A stretch of DNA of 47,305 bases from Clostridiaceae bacterium JG1575 (GTDB lineage: Bacteria > Bacillota > Clostridia > Clostridiales > Clostridiaceae). Position numbers and translations under genes: made by a program. The stretch's first letter is position 1; every line of letters starts with the position of its first letter. The stretch spans positions 1 to 47,305 of the forward strand of contig LQGW01000050.1 of NCBI GenBank assembly GCA_002838815.1, read 5' to 3'. The notes under the pieces were generated by a model, which was not told the origin of the DNA, did no database searches, and worked only from the letters and a program-made list of their open reading frames with translations. Of this stretch, positions 7,848 through 17,383 are shown piece after piece.

Positions 7848-9211
7848 AAGGATACACGGAGTATCGAGTGCCATCACAAGTATGGCTTGATAGTATTCCA
7901 TCCCATTGGCACGAGGTTAGGTTTAAGCGAATTGCAACAAAACTCATCAGAATACCTTCAGAGGATGCCGAGGTTTTGATTTGTTCAAATAAAGGCGAAG
8001 TGTTTTTTAGAGGTGACAAAAGAATCGGTTTGGTCGCGGCTAACGATGACGGCTATCAGGGAGTGAATGTAGGTGATTTGCTTATTCACGGTATGGATAC
8101 TTGGCATGGTGCAATTGCCATTTCAAGATATTCCGGCAAATGCACTACAGTAGTCCATGTTTGTGACAGCATACAAAATAAGCGTTATTATGCGTATTTT
8201 CTTCGTATGTACGCTTTTAGGAAGCTCTATAAAGCAATAACTAATGGAGTACGGCAAAACACGAGCGACCTCCGGAGCTGGAGTAAAGCGGCCAATATAG
8301 CTGTCGCACTTCCACCGCGTGAAGAACAAGATCAGATAGTCCGCTTCCTTGATTGGAAGGTATCGGAGGTCAACCATTTTATACGGCAGAAGCGGCGCGA
8401 AATAGCCTTGCTGACAGAACTGATGAATACGAGGATAAAGGAAGCCGTGTTCGGCGGACTTAATCCGTCTGCCGCCAAACAAGACAGCGGCATCCACTGG
8501 GTTGGTGACATACCCGCCCACTGGAAGGAAAAGGTGCTGTTCGAGGTTGCGGCCGAGCAGTCCAACTCAAACAAGACCGTGCATAACCAGAACTTACTGT
8601 CGCTGAGTTACGGCAAAATCGTAAACAAGGACATCAATACCACCGAGGGATTGCTGCCAGCCTCTTATGACACTTATCAGGTGGTGGACGATGGGAACAT
8701 CATTCTTCGGCTGACGGATTTGCAGAACGATAAGCGGAGTCTGCGGGTTGGAATCGCGACCCAGACGGGAATCATCACTTCGGCGTATACCTGCCTCAAG
8801 GCTCGTGGCGACGATATGCTTCCCCACTACCTATATCTGCTTCTGCACTCGTATGACATCTGCAAGGTGTTTTACAGCATGGGCGGTGGCGTTCGCCAGA
8901 GCATTGGTTACGGTGAGATTAAGAGGATGTCCCTTCCGATACCGCCGACTGACGAACAACAGGCAATCATCAACTACTGCTACGCTTTGAGGGCAGATAC
9001 AGACAAGATGATTGCCGAACTGAAGCGTGAAATTGCATTAATCACCGAGTACCGCACACGGATGATTTCAGACGTGGTCACGGGCAAAGTCGATGTCCGA
9101 GACATTGCAGTACCGGACGTTGTGACTGAAGAGGTTATCGAAGAATCTTCGGACGATGAGGAATCAGACGACATTACCGATGAGGAGGTAGAGGAAAATG
9201 CTGACGACTGA
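7844..9211 (+). CDS. hsdS: Type I restriction specificity subunit HsdS
   Basis: A 455-residue protein that recognises the bipartite DNA target for the HsdM/HsdR complex. It has the usual two-fold layout. A first target recognition domain opens near SIPSHWHEVRF (about residue 18), with a conserved helix after LPPREEQDQIV (about 156). A second domain starts at VGDIPAHWKEKV (about 218), with a matching helix after IPPTDEQQAI (about 365). The last 25 or so residues form a very acidic Glu/Asp tail that is not typical of the family. It overlaps both hsdM and hsdR. Without functional HsdM it should be idle unless another methyltransferase subunit pairs with it. Confidence 0.93.
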   Translation: MKGYTEYRVPSQVWLDSIPSHWHEVRFKRIATKLIRIPSEDAEVLICSNKGEVFFRGDKRIGLVAANDDGYQGVNVGDLLIHGMDTWHGAIAISRYSGKCTTVVHVCDSIQNKRYYAYFLRMYAFRKLYKAITNGVRQNTSDLRSWSKAANIAVALPPREEQDQIVRFLDWKVSEVNHFIRQKRREIALLTELMNTRIKEAVFGGLNPSAAKQDSGIHWVGDIPAHWKEKVLFEVAAEQSNSNKTVHNQNLLSLSYGKIVNKDINTTEGLLPASYDTYQVVDDGNIILRLTDLQNDKRSLRVGIATQTGIITSAYTCLKARGDDMLPHYLYLLLHSYDICKVFYSMGGGVRQSIGYGEIKRMSLPIPPTDEQQAIINYCYALRADTDKMIAELKREIALITEYRTRMISDVVTGKVDVRDIAVPDVVTEEVIEESSDDEESDDITDEEVEENADD

Positions 9212-12164
9212 TACCAGCGAAAAGGGTTTAGAAGTCATCATAACCGATTGGCTCGTTGAACAGAACGGCTACGAACGCGGCGCAATGTATGGCACAGGCG
9301 AGTACAATAAAGACTATGCCGTTGATGAGTCGCGTCTTTTTCGCTTTCTCGCAGATACGCAGCCGACCGAACTGGCGAAGCTGCGCCTTGACGAGCAGCC
9401 CAATGAGCGTAAGGCTTTCCTCAACTACCTGAGCGAGAAACTCAGCAAAGAAGGCGTTATAGAACTTCTGCGTAAAGAGTTTCGCTATAAACAGGCGCGG
9501 TTCTATCTGTTCTATGTCCTGCCCTCAAAGGGGAATACGACCGCTGAGGAACTCTGGGGCAAGAATATATTCAGCGTGACTCGCCAGTTGCAGTATTCCA
9601 AAGAGAACTCCAAACTGGCTGTGGACTTCGTGTTATTTCTGAACGGGCTGCCGATAGCTACGTTTGAACTCAAGAATCGGCTCACAAAACAAAACACCGA
9701 GGATGCAGTTTACCAGTACAAAACTGACCGTGACCCGAAGGAACTGCTTTTCTCTTTCAAGCAGTGCATTGTCCACTTCGCTGTGGATGATAATGAAATA
9801 AAGATGTGTACCGAGTTGAAGGGCAAAGCATCATGGTTTTTGCCGTTCAACAAAGGTCATAATGACGGAGCGGGTAACCCGCCTAATCCAAATGGCATTA
9901 AGACCGATTACCTCTGGAAGCAGATTCTTGTCAAAGAGGAACTGGCAAATATCATCCAGAACTATACGCAGGTTATCGTCGAGGTGGACGAGGACACAAA
10001 GAAGAAATCGGAGAAGCAAATTTTCCCGCGATACCACCAGCTTTCGGTCGTGGAGAGCCTTCTCGCCGACGCTGCCCACGAGGGTGTGGGGCATCGCTAC
10101 CTCATTCAGCATAGTGCGGGCAGCGGAAAGTCAAACTCCATCGCTTGGCTCGCCCATCAGCTTGTTACCTTGCAAAACAGTGGCAAGACGGTGTTTGACT
10201 CCGTTATCGTAGTCACCGAGCGAGTGAACCTCGACAAGCAGATTAAGAACACTATCCGCAAATTCATGCAGGTGCAAAGTACAGTCGGGTGGGCGGTGAA
10301 CTCCGGCGACCTCAAAAAACTGCTCGCCGAAGGAAAGAAAATCATCGTAACAATCGTCCACAAATTCCAGTACATACTGGAGGACATCGGCTCGTTTCAT
10401 CAAGGGCAGAAATTCGCCATCATAATCGATGAAGCGCATTCGAGCCAGAGTGGACGCCTGTCAGCGAAAATGAACATCGCCCTCTCTGGCACGACCGGCG
10501 AGGAAGACGATGATTTTGAAGATAAAATTAACACCATTATTGAAGGCAAGAAAATGGTTAAGAACGCCAGTTATTTTGCTTTTACAGCCACACCTAAAAA
10601 CAAAACCCTTGAGATGTTCGGTACCCCGCGCCAAGAGGGCGATCAGATAAAATACCACCCCTACCATATATACACAATGAAGCAGGCCATCGAGGAAGGC
10701 TTTATCCTTGATGTGTTGCGGAACTATATGCCAATTCAAAGCTACTACCGTATTGCCAAGACGGTGGAGAATGACCCGATGTTTGATCGCAAGCGTGCGC
10801 AAAAGAAGCTGCGTTTGTTCGTGGAATCTAACGAATACGCAATAAAACAGAAGGCAGAAATTATTGTCGAACATTTTCATACTGATGTGATATCGAAAGG
10901 AAAGATCGGCGGCAAGGCTCGGGCGATGGTCGTGACAAGCAGTATTCAAAGGGCGATTGAGTATTATTACGCCATCTGCGACTGCCTGAAAACCCGTAAG
11001 AGTCCCTACAAGGCAATCGTCGCATACTCTGGCGAAAAGGATGTAGGCGGCCAGTCTGTCAAGGAATCCGACATTAACGGATTCCCCAGCACACAGATTG
11101 AGAAGAAGTTCAAAGCCGATCCTTATCGTATCCTCGTGGTGGCAGATAAATTCCAGACTGGCTTTGATGAACCTCTGCTCCACACAATATACGTGGATAA
11201 AGTGCTGTCAGACATCGCAGCGGTGCAGACCCTGTCACGGTTAAACCGCGCGGCGCCCCAGAAGAACGATACTTTCATCCTCGACTTCGCAAACCGCGTT
11301 GAGGATATACGGGAGGCCTTTTCCCGTTATTACAAAACTACTATTCTCTCGGCGGAGACCGACCCTAATAAGCTGAATGACCTAATCGGAACATTATCCG
11401 GGCTTCAGGTTTACACCAACGAGCAGGTTCGTCAGCTTGTGGAATTGTACCTTGCCGATGCACCGCGTGATCAGCTTGATCCTATTCTGGATGCTTGCGC
11501 GGAGAATTATAACGGGCTTGAGGTTGAGGAACAGATTCTGTTTAAGAGTTCGGCTAAGACGTTTGTGCGGACATACAATTTCCTTGCAGCCATTTTGCCT
11601 TATGGTTCCATCGAATGGGAAATGCTTTCCATCTTCCTGACATTGCTCATTCCGAAGTTACCATCCCCGCGTGGTGACGACTTTTCAGAGGGGATTCTTG
11701 AAACGATTGATTTGGAGAGCTACCGTGCCGAGGCACAGACAATGGTTTCGATTGCTCTCGAGGACAGTGATGCAGAAATCGACCCCATTCCAGTAAGAAC
11801 TGATGTTGGCATTCCTGTTCCGGAGATGGATCATCTGACTGCTATCCTTGCCACCTTTCATGATCTCTTTGGGAACATAGAATGGACAGACGCAGACAAG
11901 GTACGTAGGCAGATTGCCGAACTTCCTAACATCGTCAATCGGGATGAGGCGTACCAAAACGCCAAAAAGAACTCCGATGCTCAAAATGCTCGTGACGAGA
12001 GCGATCGAGCTACAATGGAAGCGATCATGGGTACGATGTCAGCGGGGATCGAACTCTATAAGCACATCAGCAGTAATCCCTCTCTCAAAAAGTGGGTTTT
12101 GGACATGGTGTTTAACACAACATATGACACCCCGCCGAGCGGAGACGTTGAAAGTCATGAATAA
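9198..12164 (+). CDS. hsdR: Type I restriction enzyme HsdR, nuclease and translocase
   Basis: A 988-residue restriction subunit that translocates DNA using ATP and cuts unmodified DNA. The N-terminal nuclease has the PD-(D/E)xK pattern: VDFVLFLNG, then ATFELKN, around residues 135-160. The motor has Walker A SAGSGKS near residue 305, IIIDEAHSSQSG near 407, the TATPKNKTLEMFG motif, and the helicase motif VQTLSRLNRA. The C-terminal helical region completes a normal length. The ATG follows GAGGAGGTAGAGGAAA and overlaps hsdS by 14 bases. The gene looks intact, but restriction needs a working HsdM, so the system is probably silenced by the insertion upstream. Confidence 0.94.
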   Translation: MLTTDTSEKGLEVIITDWLVEQNGYERGAMYGTGEYNKDYAVDESRLFRFLADTQPTELAKLRLDEQPNERKAFLNYLSEKLSKEGVIELLRKEFRYKQARFYLFYVLPSKGNTTAEELWGKNIFSVTRQLQYSKENSKLAVDFVLFLNGLPIATFELKNRLTKQNTEDAVYQYKTDRDPKELLFSFKQCIVHFAVDDNEIKMCTELKGKASWFLPFNKGHNDGAGNPPNPNGIKTDYLWKQILVKEELANIIQNYTQVIVEVDEDTKKKSEKQIFPRYHQLSVVESLLADAAHEGVGHRYLIQHSAGSGKSNSIAWLAHQLVTLQNSGKTVFDSVIVVTERVNLDKQIKNTIRKFMQVQSTVGWAVNSGDLKKLLAEGKKIIVTIVHKFQYILEDIGSFHQGQKFAIIIDEAHSSQSGRLSAKMNIALSGTTGEEDDDFEDKINTIIEGKKMVKNASYFAFTATPKNKTLEMFGTPRQEGDQIKYHPYHIYTMKQAIEEGFILDVLRNYMPIQSYYRIAKTVENDPMFDRKRAQKKLRLFVESNEYAIKQKAEIIVEHFHTDVISKGKIGGKARAMVVTSSIQRAIEYYYAICDCLKTRKSPYKAIVAYSGEKDVGGQSVKESDINGFPSTQIEKKFKADPYRILVVADKFQTGFDEPLLHTIYVDKVLSDIAAVQTLSRLNRAAPQKNDTFILDFANRVEDIREAFSRYYKTTILSAETDPNKLNDLIGTLSGLQVYTNEQVRQLVELYLADAPRDQLDPILDACAENYNGLEVEEQILFKSSAKTFVRTYNFLAAILPYGSIEWEMLSIFLTLLIPKLPSPRGDDFSEGILETIDLESYRAEAQTMVSIALEDSDAEIDPIPVRTDVGIPVPEMDHLTAILATFHDLFGNIEWTDADKVRRQIAELPNIVNRDEAYQNAKKNSDAQNARDESDRATMEAIMGTMSAGIELYKHISSNPSLKKWVLDMVFNTTYDTPPSGDVESHE

Positions 12165-12184
12165 ATCTAAGGAGGCAACCGAGC

Positions 12185-14677
12185 ATGAACGCTGCTATTG
12201 GAGTTGAGCAATTAAATAATCTGAAGGATGAGTTCAAGACCTATCTGCGCGAAACGAACCCTCAATGGGCCGAACGCACGATTTCTACCATTGGCTCAGA
12301 TGCCTTCTTTGCGCTGAATAATAACGTGGGAGTGGACTTCTGGTCAAGCCTTGTAAGCGAAGAAGCTCTTCTTGTTGCCCGCGATAAAATTCGTGATTTT
12401 TTGGCAGGCACTAAAGGCGCAGGCAATGCTGACGAACGTGCTAACGGCTATCTGTCGGCGTTGAAACAACTGAAAACTTTCCTCGATACAAAACATCCGA
12501 CTCTCCCTGCCGAATGGAGTGGAAAATCTATCAGCGATGTAAATCTGCGGTCAGATTTTCAAGTGTGGATGAAGAAGCAAAAGAAATCCAACGGGGAAAG
12601 TTACAGCCCCAACACCATTAACGCTTATACGACAGCCTTAAAAAATGCCACAGCCAAGTTAGGCTTGGGCGATGCCGTCCTGACTGATCTGTTCTTCTAC
12701 ACAACCGCTGACGAATTTGAGGCAGCCCGCAAGACGATATTGGCTGCACCAAATTTTGAGGAAGTCGATTCTGCTGCAGGCAACAAAGCGTATTCAAACG
12801 GTATGGTAATATATGCCTGTTTTCTGAAGGAACTCGGAGAGCCGTCAGCTTGGATATTCCAAGGCAACCCGAAATATTACGACGTCATCGGAGCGGTAGA
12901 GGCTCTCGACAAACTAACTTGGGCGGTGAACCAGTATCCCAAGCAAATCAAGAAAGACGATAAAGCGTACATTTGGGTATCTGGTTCGGACGGCGGCATT
13001 ATCGCGTCTGGCACTATTATTTGCGATCCCGAAATAAGAAAACCAAATTTAAGCGACCCATATAATCGTGGCGATGCTTTGAAAAACAAGCCGTACTTGG
13101 CCGTCGATATCAGCGTAGAGCGTAAACTCACCCTTGAAAAAGTGCCACGCGCCGTATTGCTTGTGGATGAGCGCACGAAACAGCTTGAAATTCTGACCTA
13201 CCCCGGCGCGACGAACTTCCGCGTGACGAAAGCACAGGAAGAAGTCATCGAAAGCATTATTGACGGTAGTTACGAGCGCATTCCAGCGGTAGATGAGCCA
13301 AAAGTGGAGGTTGTAAGCAAACGTCGCTATTGGCTGTATTCGCCCGGTGAACAGGCCAAGTTCTGGGAGACGTTCTATAAAGACGGCATTATGGGTATTG
13401 GCTGGGACGACCTTGGTGACCTCTCGCAATATGATTCAAAAGCGGATATCAAGGCTGTTATGAAACAAAAGTATGACGATGATAAATCGTACAAAAATGA
13501 CGGCCACGCCCTATGGCAGTTTGCCAATGAAGTTGCGGTCGGTGATATCGTGTTCGCCAAGCGCGGAATGGGTGTCATCGTCGGCCGTGGTGTAGTCGAG
13601 TCTGATTATATCTATGATACAAACCGTAGCGAATTCAAACACATCCACAAGGTGAACTGGACTCAAAAAGGAGACTGGGAACATCCGGGTCAGGCGGTTA
13701 TGAAAACCTTGACCGATATTACGCAGTACACCGAGTACGTTGAAAAGCTGGAGGCATTGGTCTTGGGTGAATCGGATTTGCCCGAAACCGACGATGAACC
13801 CGAAATCCAATATCCCGATTACTCCGAAGCTGATTTTTTAAGCGAGGTATATATAGGCACAGAACGCTATGCAACCCTTAAAGGCTTGTTGCTCCGCAAG
13901 AAAAACGTGATTCTTCAAGGTGCGCCGGGCGTCGGCAAAACATTCGCTGCCCAGAGGCTTGCGTTCTCCATTATGGGTGAGAAGGATACGAGCCGCGTTA
14001 AAGTCGTCCAGTTTCACCAAAGCTACAGCTACGAGGACTTTGTGATGGGATATCGTCCAAACGAGAGTGGAGGTTTCACGCGCGCCGAAGGACCCTTTTA
14101 CAAGTTCTGCAAGACCGCCGAAAGTGACGACGAACGCCCATACTTCTTTATCATAGACGAAATTAATCGTGGCAACCTCAGTAAGATTTTCGGCGAGCTG
14201 CTTATGCTGATTGAAGGCGACAAACGCGGTGAAAAGAATGCCCTTCGTCTGCTATATAAAGATGAACAGTTTTCTGTGCCGGAGAACATTCACATTATCG
14301 GTATGATGAATACGGCCGACCGTAGCCTTGCGATGATTGATTACGCACTCCGTCGCCGATTTGCCTTTTTCGATATGGAACCGGCATTTCAGTCCGACGG
14401 TTTCAAGGCACGACAATCCGCCATCCAGAATCCAAGGTTTGATGCTTTGGTTTCGACAGTCGAGTCGCTGAACAAGACTATTGGCGAGGACGCTTCTCTG
14501 GGCGTTGGTTTTCGCATAGGCCACAGCTACTTCTGCACGAATGACATTGTAGACGATGCATGGATATCCTCCGTCATCGAATATGAATTGATGCCGCTTC
14601 TGAATGAATATTGGTTTGATGAGCCATCAAAGGTCGAGAGTTGGTCGGCTCGCTTAAGAGGTGTGGTGAATGGCTAA
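12185..14677 (+). CDS. mcrB: McrB-like GTPase of a modification-dependent restriction system
   Basis: An 830-residue AAA+ protein. McrB binds modified DNA and, with McrC, cuts it using GTP. The C-terminal motor has GAPGVGKT (about residue 578), FFIIDEINRGNLSKI (Walker B, about 652) and the McrB hallmark MNTADRSLAMIDYALRRRF (about 707). Upstream lies an EVE-like module (about 379-520, starting RRYWLYSPGEQAKFW), a fold that reads modified bases. The first 370 residues hold a helical segment and a domain I cannot name. The start follows AAGGAGG eight bases upstream and lies 20 bases after hsdR, so it may be co-transcribed with the type I genes. The end overlaps mcrC. Confidence 0.9.
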   Translation: MNAAIGVEQLNNLKDEFKTYLRETNPQWAERTISTIGSDAFFALNNNVGVDFWSSLVSEEALLVARDKIRDFLAGTKGAGNADERANGYLSALKQLKTFLDTKHPTLPAEWSGKSISDVNLRSDFQVWMKKQKKSNGESYSPNTINAYTTALKNATAKLGLGDAVLTDLFFYTTADEFEAARKTILAAPNFEEVDSAAGNKAYSNGMVIYACFLKELGEPSAWIFQGNPKYYDVIGAVEALDKLTWAVNQYPKQIKKDDKAYIWVSGSDGGIIASGTIICDPEIRKPNLSDPYNRGDALKNKPYLAVDISVERKLTLEKVPRAVLLVDERTKQLEILTYPGATNFRVTKAQEEVIESIIDGSYERIPAVDEPKVEVVSKRRYWLYSPGEQAKFWETFYKDGIMGIGWDDLGDLSQYDSKADIKAVMKQKYDDDKSYKNDGHALWQFANEVAVGDIVFAKRGMGVIVGRGVVESDYIYDTNRSEFKHIHKVNWTQKGDWEHPGQAVMKTLTDITQYTEYVEKLEALVLGESDLPETDDEPEIQYPDYSEADFLSEVYIGTERYATLKGLLLRKKNVILQGAPGVGKTFAAQRLAFSIMGEKDTSRVKVVQFHQSYSYEDFVMGYRPNESGGFTRAEGPFYKFCKTAESDDERPYFFIIDEINRGNLSKIFGELLMLIEGDKRGEKNALRLLYKDEQFSVPENIHIIGMMNTADRSLAMIDYALRRRFAFFDMEPAFQSDGFKARQSAIQNPRFDALVSTVESLNKTIGEDASLGVGFRIGHSYFCTNDIVDDAWISSVIEYELMPLLNEYWFDEPSKVESWSARLRGVVNG

Positions 14678-15725
14678 AAACGACAATCATCACATCCGCA
14701 ACATCTACTATATGCTTTCCTATGCTTTTCAAACGCTGAAAGAAACAGGCTATAGCAATGTTGCCACCGAGGATTTCGATAATATACACGACCTCTTCGC
14801 GGCTATCCTTATTAGGGGTATTGGAACGCAAGTAAAGAGAGGTCTGCACCGAGATTATCTTCAGCGAGAAGATGCGCTCGCGGGAGTACGTGGCCAGATT
14901 CTCGTGTCTGAAACCATTAAGCAGCAGGCGAGGCCACAAGGCAGACTTGTATGTTCTTATGATGAGTTTGTGCCGGACTCACCGCATAATCAGGCACTGA
15001 AAAGCACGATGATTATGCTTTTGCGCCACGGCAATGTGAAACCAGAAAACAAAAAGTCGCTCCGAAAACTGCTTCTCTATTTTGCGGAGGTTACCGAGGT
15101 GCCTCCTACATCAGTAAGATGGGATGCTTTGAAGTACCACCGCAACAATGCCTCGTACCGAATGTTGCTGGGGATTTGCCGTCTTGCCGTCAAGGGATTG
15201 CTCTTAACCACAGAAAACGGAGCCAACCGGCTTGCCAGTTGGCTTCAAGACGAGGAAATGCACCGCCTATATGAGCGGTTTTTGCTTAACTATTTCAAAA
15301 TGGAGCACACGGAGTTAGCTGTTAGCGCACCCTATATCGATTGGGACATCGACGGTAGCGAGCGCAGTATGTATTTGCCGATAATGAAAACTGATATTAC
15401 TTTGCAAAGCAGCAACAAGCGGCTGATTATTGACGCAAAATACTACAGTCACACGATGCAGTATAATTCGTTATATGACAGCCGGACGTTTATATCCGGC
15501 AACCTTTATCAGATTTATACCTACGTCAAGAATAGTGATGTTGGAGCGACAGGCAACGTAGCGGGTGTTCTGCTCTATGCCATGACAGACGAAGCCATCA
15601 CCCCGAATGAGGATATGACGATAGGCGGCAACCGTATCAGCCTAAAAACGCTCGATTTGGGGATGGACTGGAATTCAATTACAGCACAGTTGGATAGCCT
15701 TTGCAGTTGGTTGAAGTGCGCTTAG
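14670..15725 (+). CDS. mcrC: McrC-like nuclease subunit
   Basis: A 351-residue protein of the McrC family, the nuclease partner that McrB activates. A PD-(D/E)xK core is visible: MKTDITLQ around residue 238 and IIDAKYY around residue 253, with QIYTYVKN further on. The N-terminus (RNIYYMLSYAF) matches the short-form McrC proteins that pair with EVE-containing McrB. The ATG overlaps the mcrB stop by 8 bases, so the two are coupled. It probably restricts phage or foreign DNA carrying modified cytosines; the exact modification cannot be read from the sequence. Confidence 0.88.
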   Translation: MAKNDNHHIRNIYYMLSYAFQTLKETGYSNVATEDFDNIHDLFAAILIRGIGTQVKRGLHRDYLQREDALAGVRGQILVSETIKQQARPQGRLVCSYDEFVPDSPHNQALKSTMIMLLRHGNVKPENKKSLRKLLLYFAEVTEVPPTSVRWDALKYHRNNASYRMLLGICRLAVKGLLLTTENGANRLASWLQDEEMHRLYERFLLNYFKMEHTELAVSAPYIDWDIDGSERSMYLPIMKTDITLQSSNKRLIIDAKYYSHTMQYNSLYDSRTFISGNLYQIYTYVKNSDVGATGNVAGVLLYAMTDEAITPNEDMTIGGNRISLKTLDLGMDWNSITAQLDSLCSWLKCA

Positions 15726-15748
15726 AATAAGCCAAGGTGGGGTTAAAG

Positions 15749-15922
15749 ATGGATGGATTTGTTTTAACGATAACCATACTCGCTGCAGGGCTTGTACTCA
15801 TCGTAGTGGATGCTTACTATTTCATTAGCACGCTGGCATCCATCCAGCCTCCTAACAATATGCTGGCGTTGGTAGAGAAAATTGAGATGGCCAAAGAACA
15901 GGCATTGCCCAATGGGCAATAG
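15749..15922 (+). CDS. Tiny single-pass membrane protein after mcrC
   Basis: This 57-residue protein has one strongly hydrophobic segment (FVLTITILAAGLVLIVVDAY, about residues 4-23) and a short charged C-terminus. ATG 15749 is chosen because AGGTGG lies eight bases upstream; GTG 15737 in the same frame is an alternative. It starts 23 bases after mcrC and ends before a terminator, so it belongs to the restriction transcript. I recognise no family. It could be an accessory of the defence island or an unrelated passenger. Confidence 0.5.
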   Translation: MDGFVLTITILAAGLVLIVVDAYYFISTLASIQPPNNMLALVEKIEMAKEQALPNGQ

Positions 15923-15989
15923 GGGTGTTCAGATTTAACGATTTGTTTTAGGGGTGTGCATTTTATCAATAGATAAGGTCTTAGCCACA

Positions 15990-16035
15990 AACCACTAGAT
16001 GGGCTCTGTGAGCTACATCCGGTGGTTTTCTTTTT
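15990..16035 (+). terminator. Terminator of the restriction island
   Basis: A 12-bp stem with one mismatch (15990-16001 with 16016-16027) and an inner GCTC/GAGC helix are followed by TTTTCTTTTTG. It closes the hsd-mcr transcript. Confidence 0.75.
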
Positions 16036-16578
16036 GTAAATTCGCGACTAAAAAGCGCTAATAAACGGATCTTTACGCAGCCTGAGCCTTAAGGCCTTTT
16101 GGTTCCTTTCAGGATTGAAAAAGTTCGTTTACGCTTGTGCTTTCCCGTTAAAATAGGTCGGTCGCTCCCTCCCTTGTTCTAAAAGTCTTAAATGACTAAA
16201 AGAGCACCCATCGCCTTAGACTGCCTCAGCGAAAACCGCCTCTTCCATTGCATTCGTTCTACCGGCGGATGGATCCAAGGGCTTCTTCTTTTTAGTTGCT
16301 GAAGTCCTTTTTCAACGGTCGTCGTTTTTTAAGCAAGACTTCAAAATAGATGAATGAGGGAAATAAGGAGCAGACAGAAAACTGATTCAGGCACTGAAGC
16401 TTTAATGGATGATCGTTTCAAGATCCGCTCTGATCTGGTCCCTCATTCTTTTGACTCCATTGAAAACATGGACGGATTGATACAATGATGATTCTAAGCT
16501 AATATAAAGGTAACCACAGCTGGGGGAAGTGTCTCAACCGACCAATCACGCGCAAATTGCGGAATGTGAGGGAAAATA
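16036..16578. other. Long gap without a gene
   Basis: No convincing coding frame is present on either strand. The base composition differs from the flanks and some reverse-strand stretches look protein-like between stops, suggesting decayed mobile DNA. Just before it (15922-15970), two imperfect copies of AGGGGTGT occur. A weak promoter for the next gene may be TTGAAA at 16460 and TACAAT at 16481, with 15 bases between. Confidence 0.4.
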
Positions 16579-17196
16579 ATGAGAAAGCCTTTTCTTATTG
16601 CAATGGCAGGGATATTGTTGTTAGCTGCTTCTGGCTGTCAATCTTCTTCGAATAATAACAATTCCCAAGCGACGACTGGAATGCAACAGAATCAATCCAC
16701 CGAAACAGCGGGAAATTCAGGAGCGGCACCGCAAAAGGATTCGCCCACTGAACCACCAGCAAATGGAGAAGGACAAAAAGTAGTTTTCTTGAACAAGGTC
16801 TCCCTGGAATACCCTAAAGATGAGTTCATTACCAAAATCTATCACGACGGGGTGGAAGATTCCGCGAATCTTTTTGGAGGCAACATGAAAATAGGGGAGC
16901 GAACGCTCAATGTCTATCTCTACGACTATAAGAAAGATACGGCACTGCTCATGGGTGATAGCTTCAAAGAACTGATGGCTTCGTTCAAGGAGTCAATGGA
17001 AACTTATGAAGAAAAAACCATTGCGGGCCGGCCGGCCTTTCTAATCTCGGGTTCAAACCAAGCATCGTTCTACTTGGATATTGACCAAGAGCATGTTCTC
17101 GTATTAGGGATTGGGTCTGATGATGCGAAAAACATTCTAGAAGGAGACATCGTTACCCACATTATCAACAGTGTTAAAATTCTCAATGCCAAGTAA
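16579..17196 (+). CDS. Secreted lipoprotein, unknown function
   Basis: A 205-residue protein with a lipoprotein signal: the basic start MRKPF, a hydrophobic stretch, and the lipobox LAASGC with the lipidated Cys near residue 20. A low-complexity Ser/Asn/Gln linker (about 21-65) leads to a compact C-terminal domain of about 135 residues with no motif I recognise. The domain has the regular look of a small alpha/beta fold. It stands alone between a gap and a strong terminator, so it is probably a monocistronic, membrane-anchored extracellular protein. The ribosome site (GAGGG) is weak. Confidence 0.7.
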   Translation: MRKPFLIAMAGILLLAASGCQSSSNNNNSQATTGMQQNQSTETAGNSGAAPQKDSPTEPPANGEGQKVVFLNKVSLEYPKDEFITKIYHDGVEDSANLFGGNMKIGERTLNVYLYDYKKDTALLMGDSFKELMASFKESMETYEEKTIAGRPAFLISGSNQASFYLDIDQEHVLVLGIGSDDAKNILEGDIVTHIINSVKILNAK

Positions 17197-17246
17197 GGGT
17201 TGAACTGTATTTAGACTGTGCTTATGAGGCACGGATCCCAGCTAAC

Positions 17247-17305
17247 GGGGATGCCACAAAAAACCTACTCAGGTGTTTTGTGGCATCCCCTGTTTGCATT
17301 TTTTC
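17247..17305. terminator. Strong terminator after the lipoprotein gene
   Basis: A perfect 15-bp stem (17247-17261 with 17276-17290) is followed by TGTTTGCATTTTTT. The arms end in AAAA/TTTT, so it could act in both directions. Confidence 0.85.
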
Positions 17306-17383
17306 TGCGCCGTCTCATCATGTTGCATTGCATCTACCTTTCAGCAGATTTACAATATGGAAAAAGGACAAAGGGTGATCCAT

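Noticed and set aside
9862-10212. 116-codon plus-strand frame inside hsdR
   Set aside because: Alternate frame of hsdR, Arg/Ser-rich, without a ribosome site or homology.
10461-11183. 240-codon minus-strand open frame inside hsdR
   Set aside because: It lies wholly opposite the conserved helicase region, has no ribosome site, and its sequence shows no protein-like motif.
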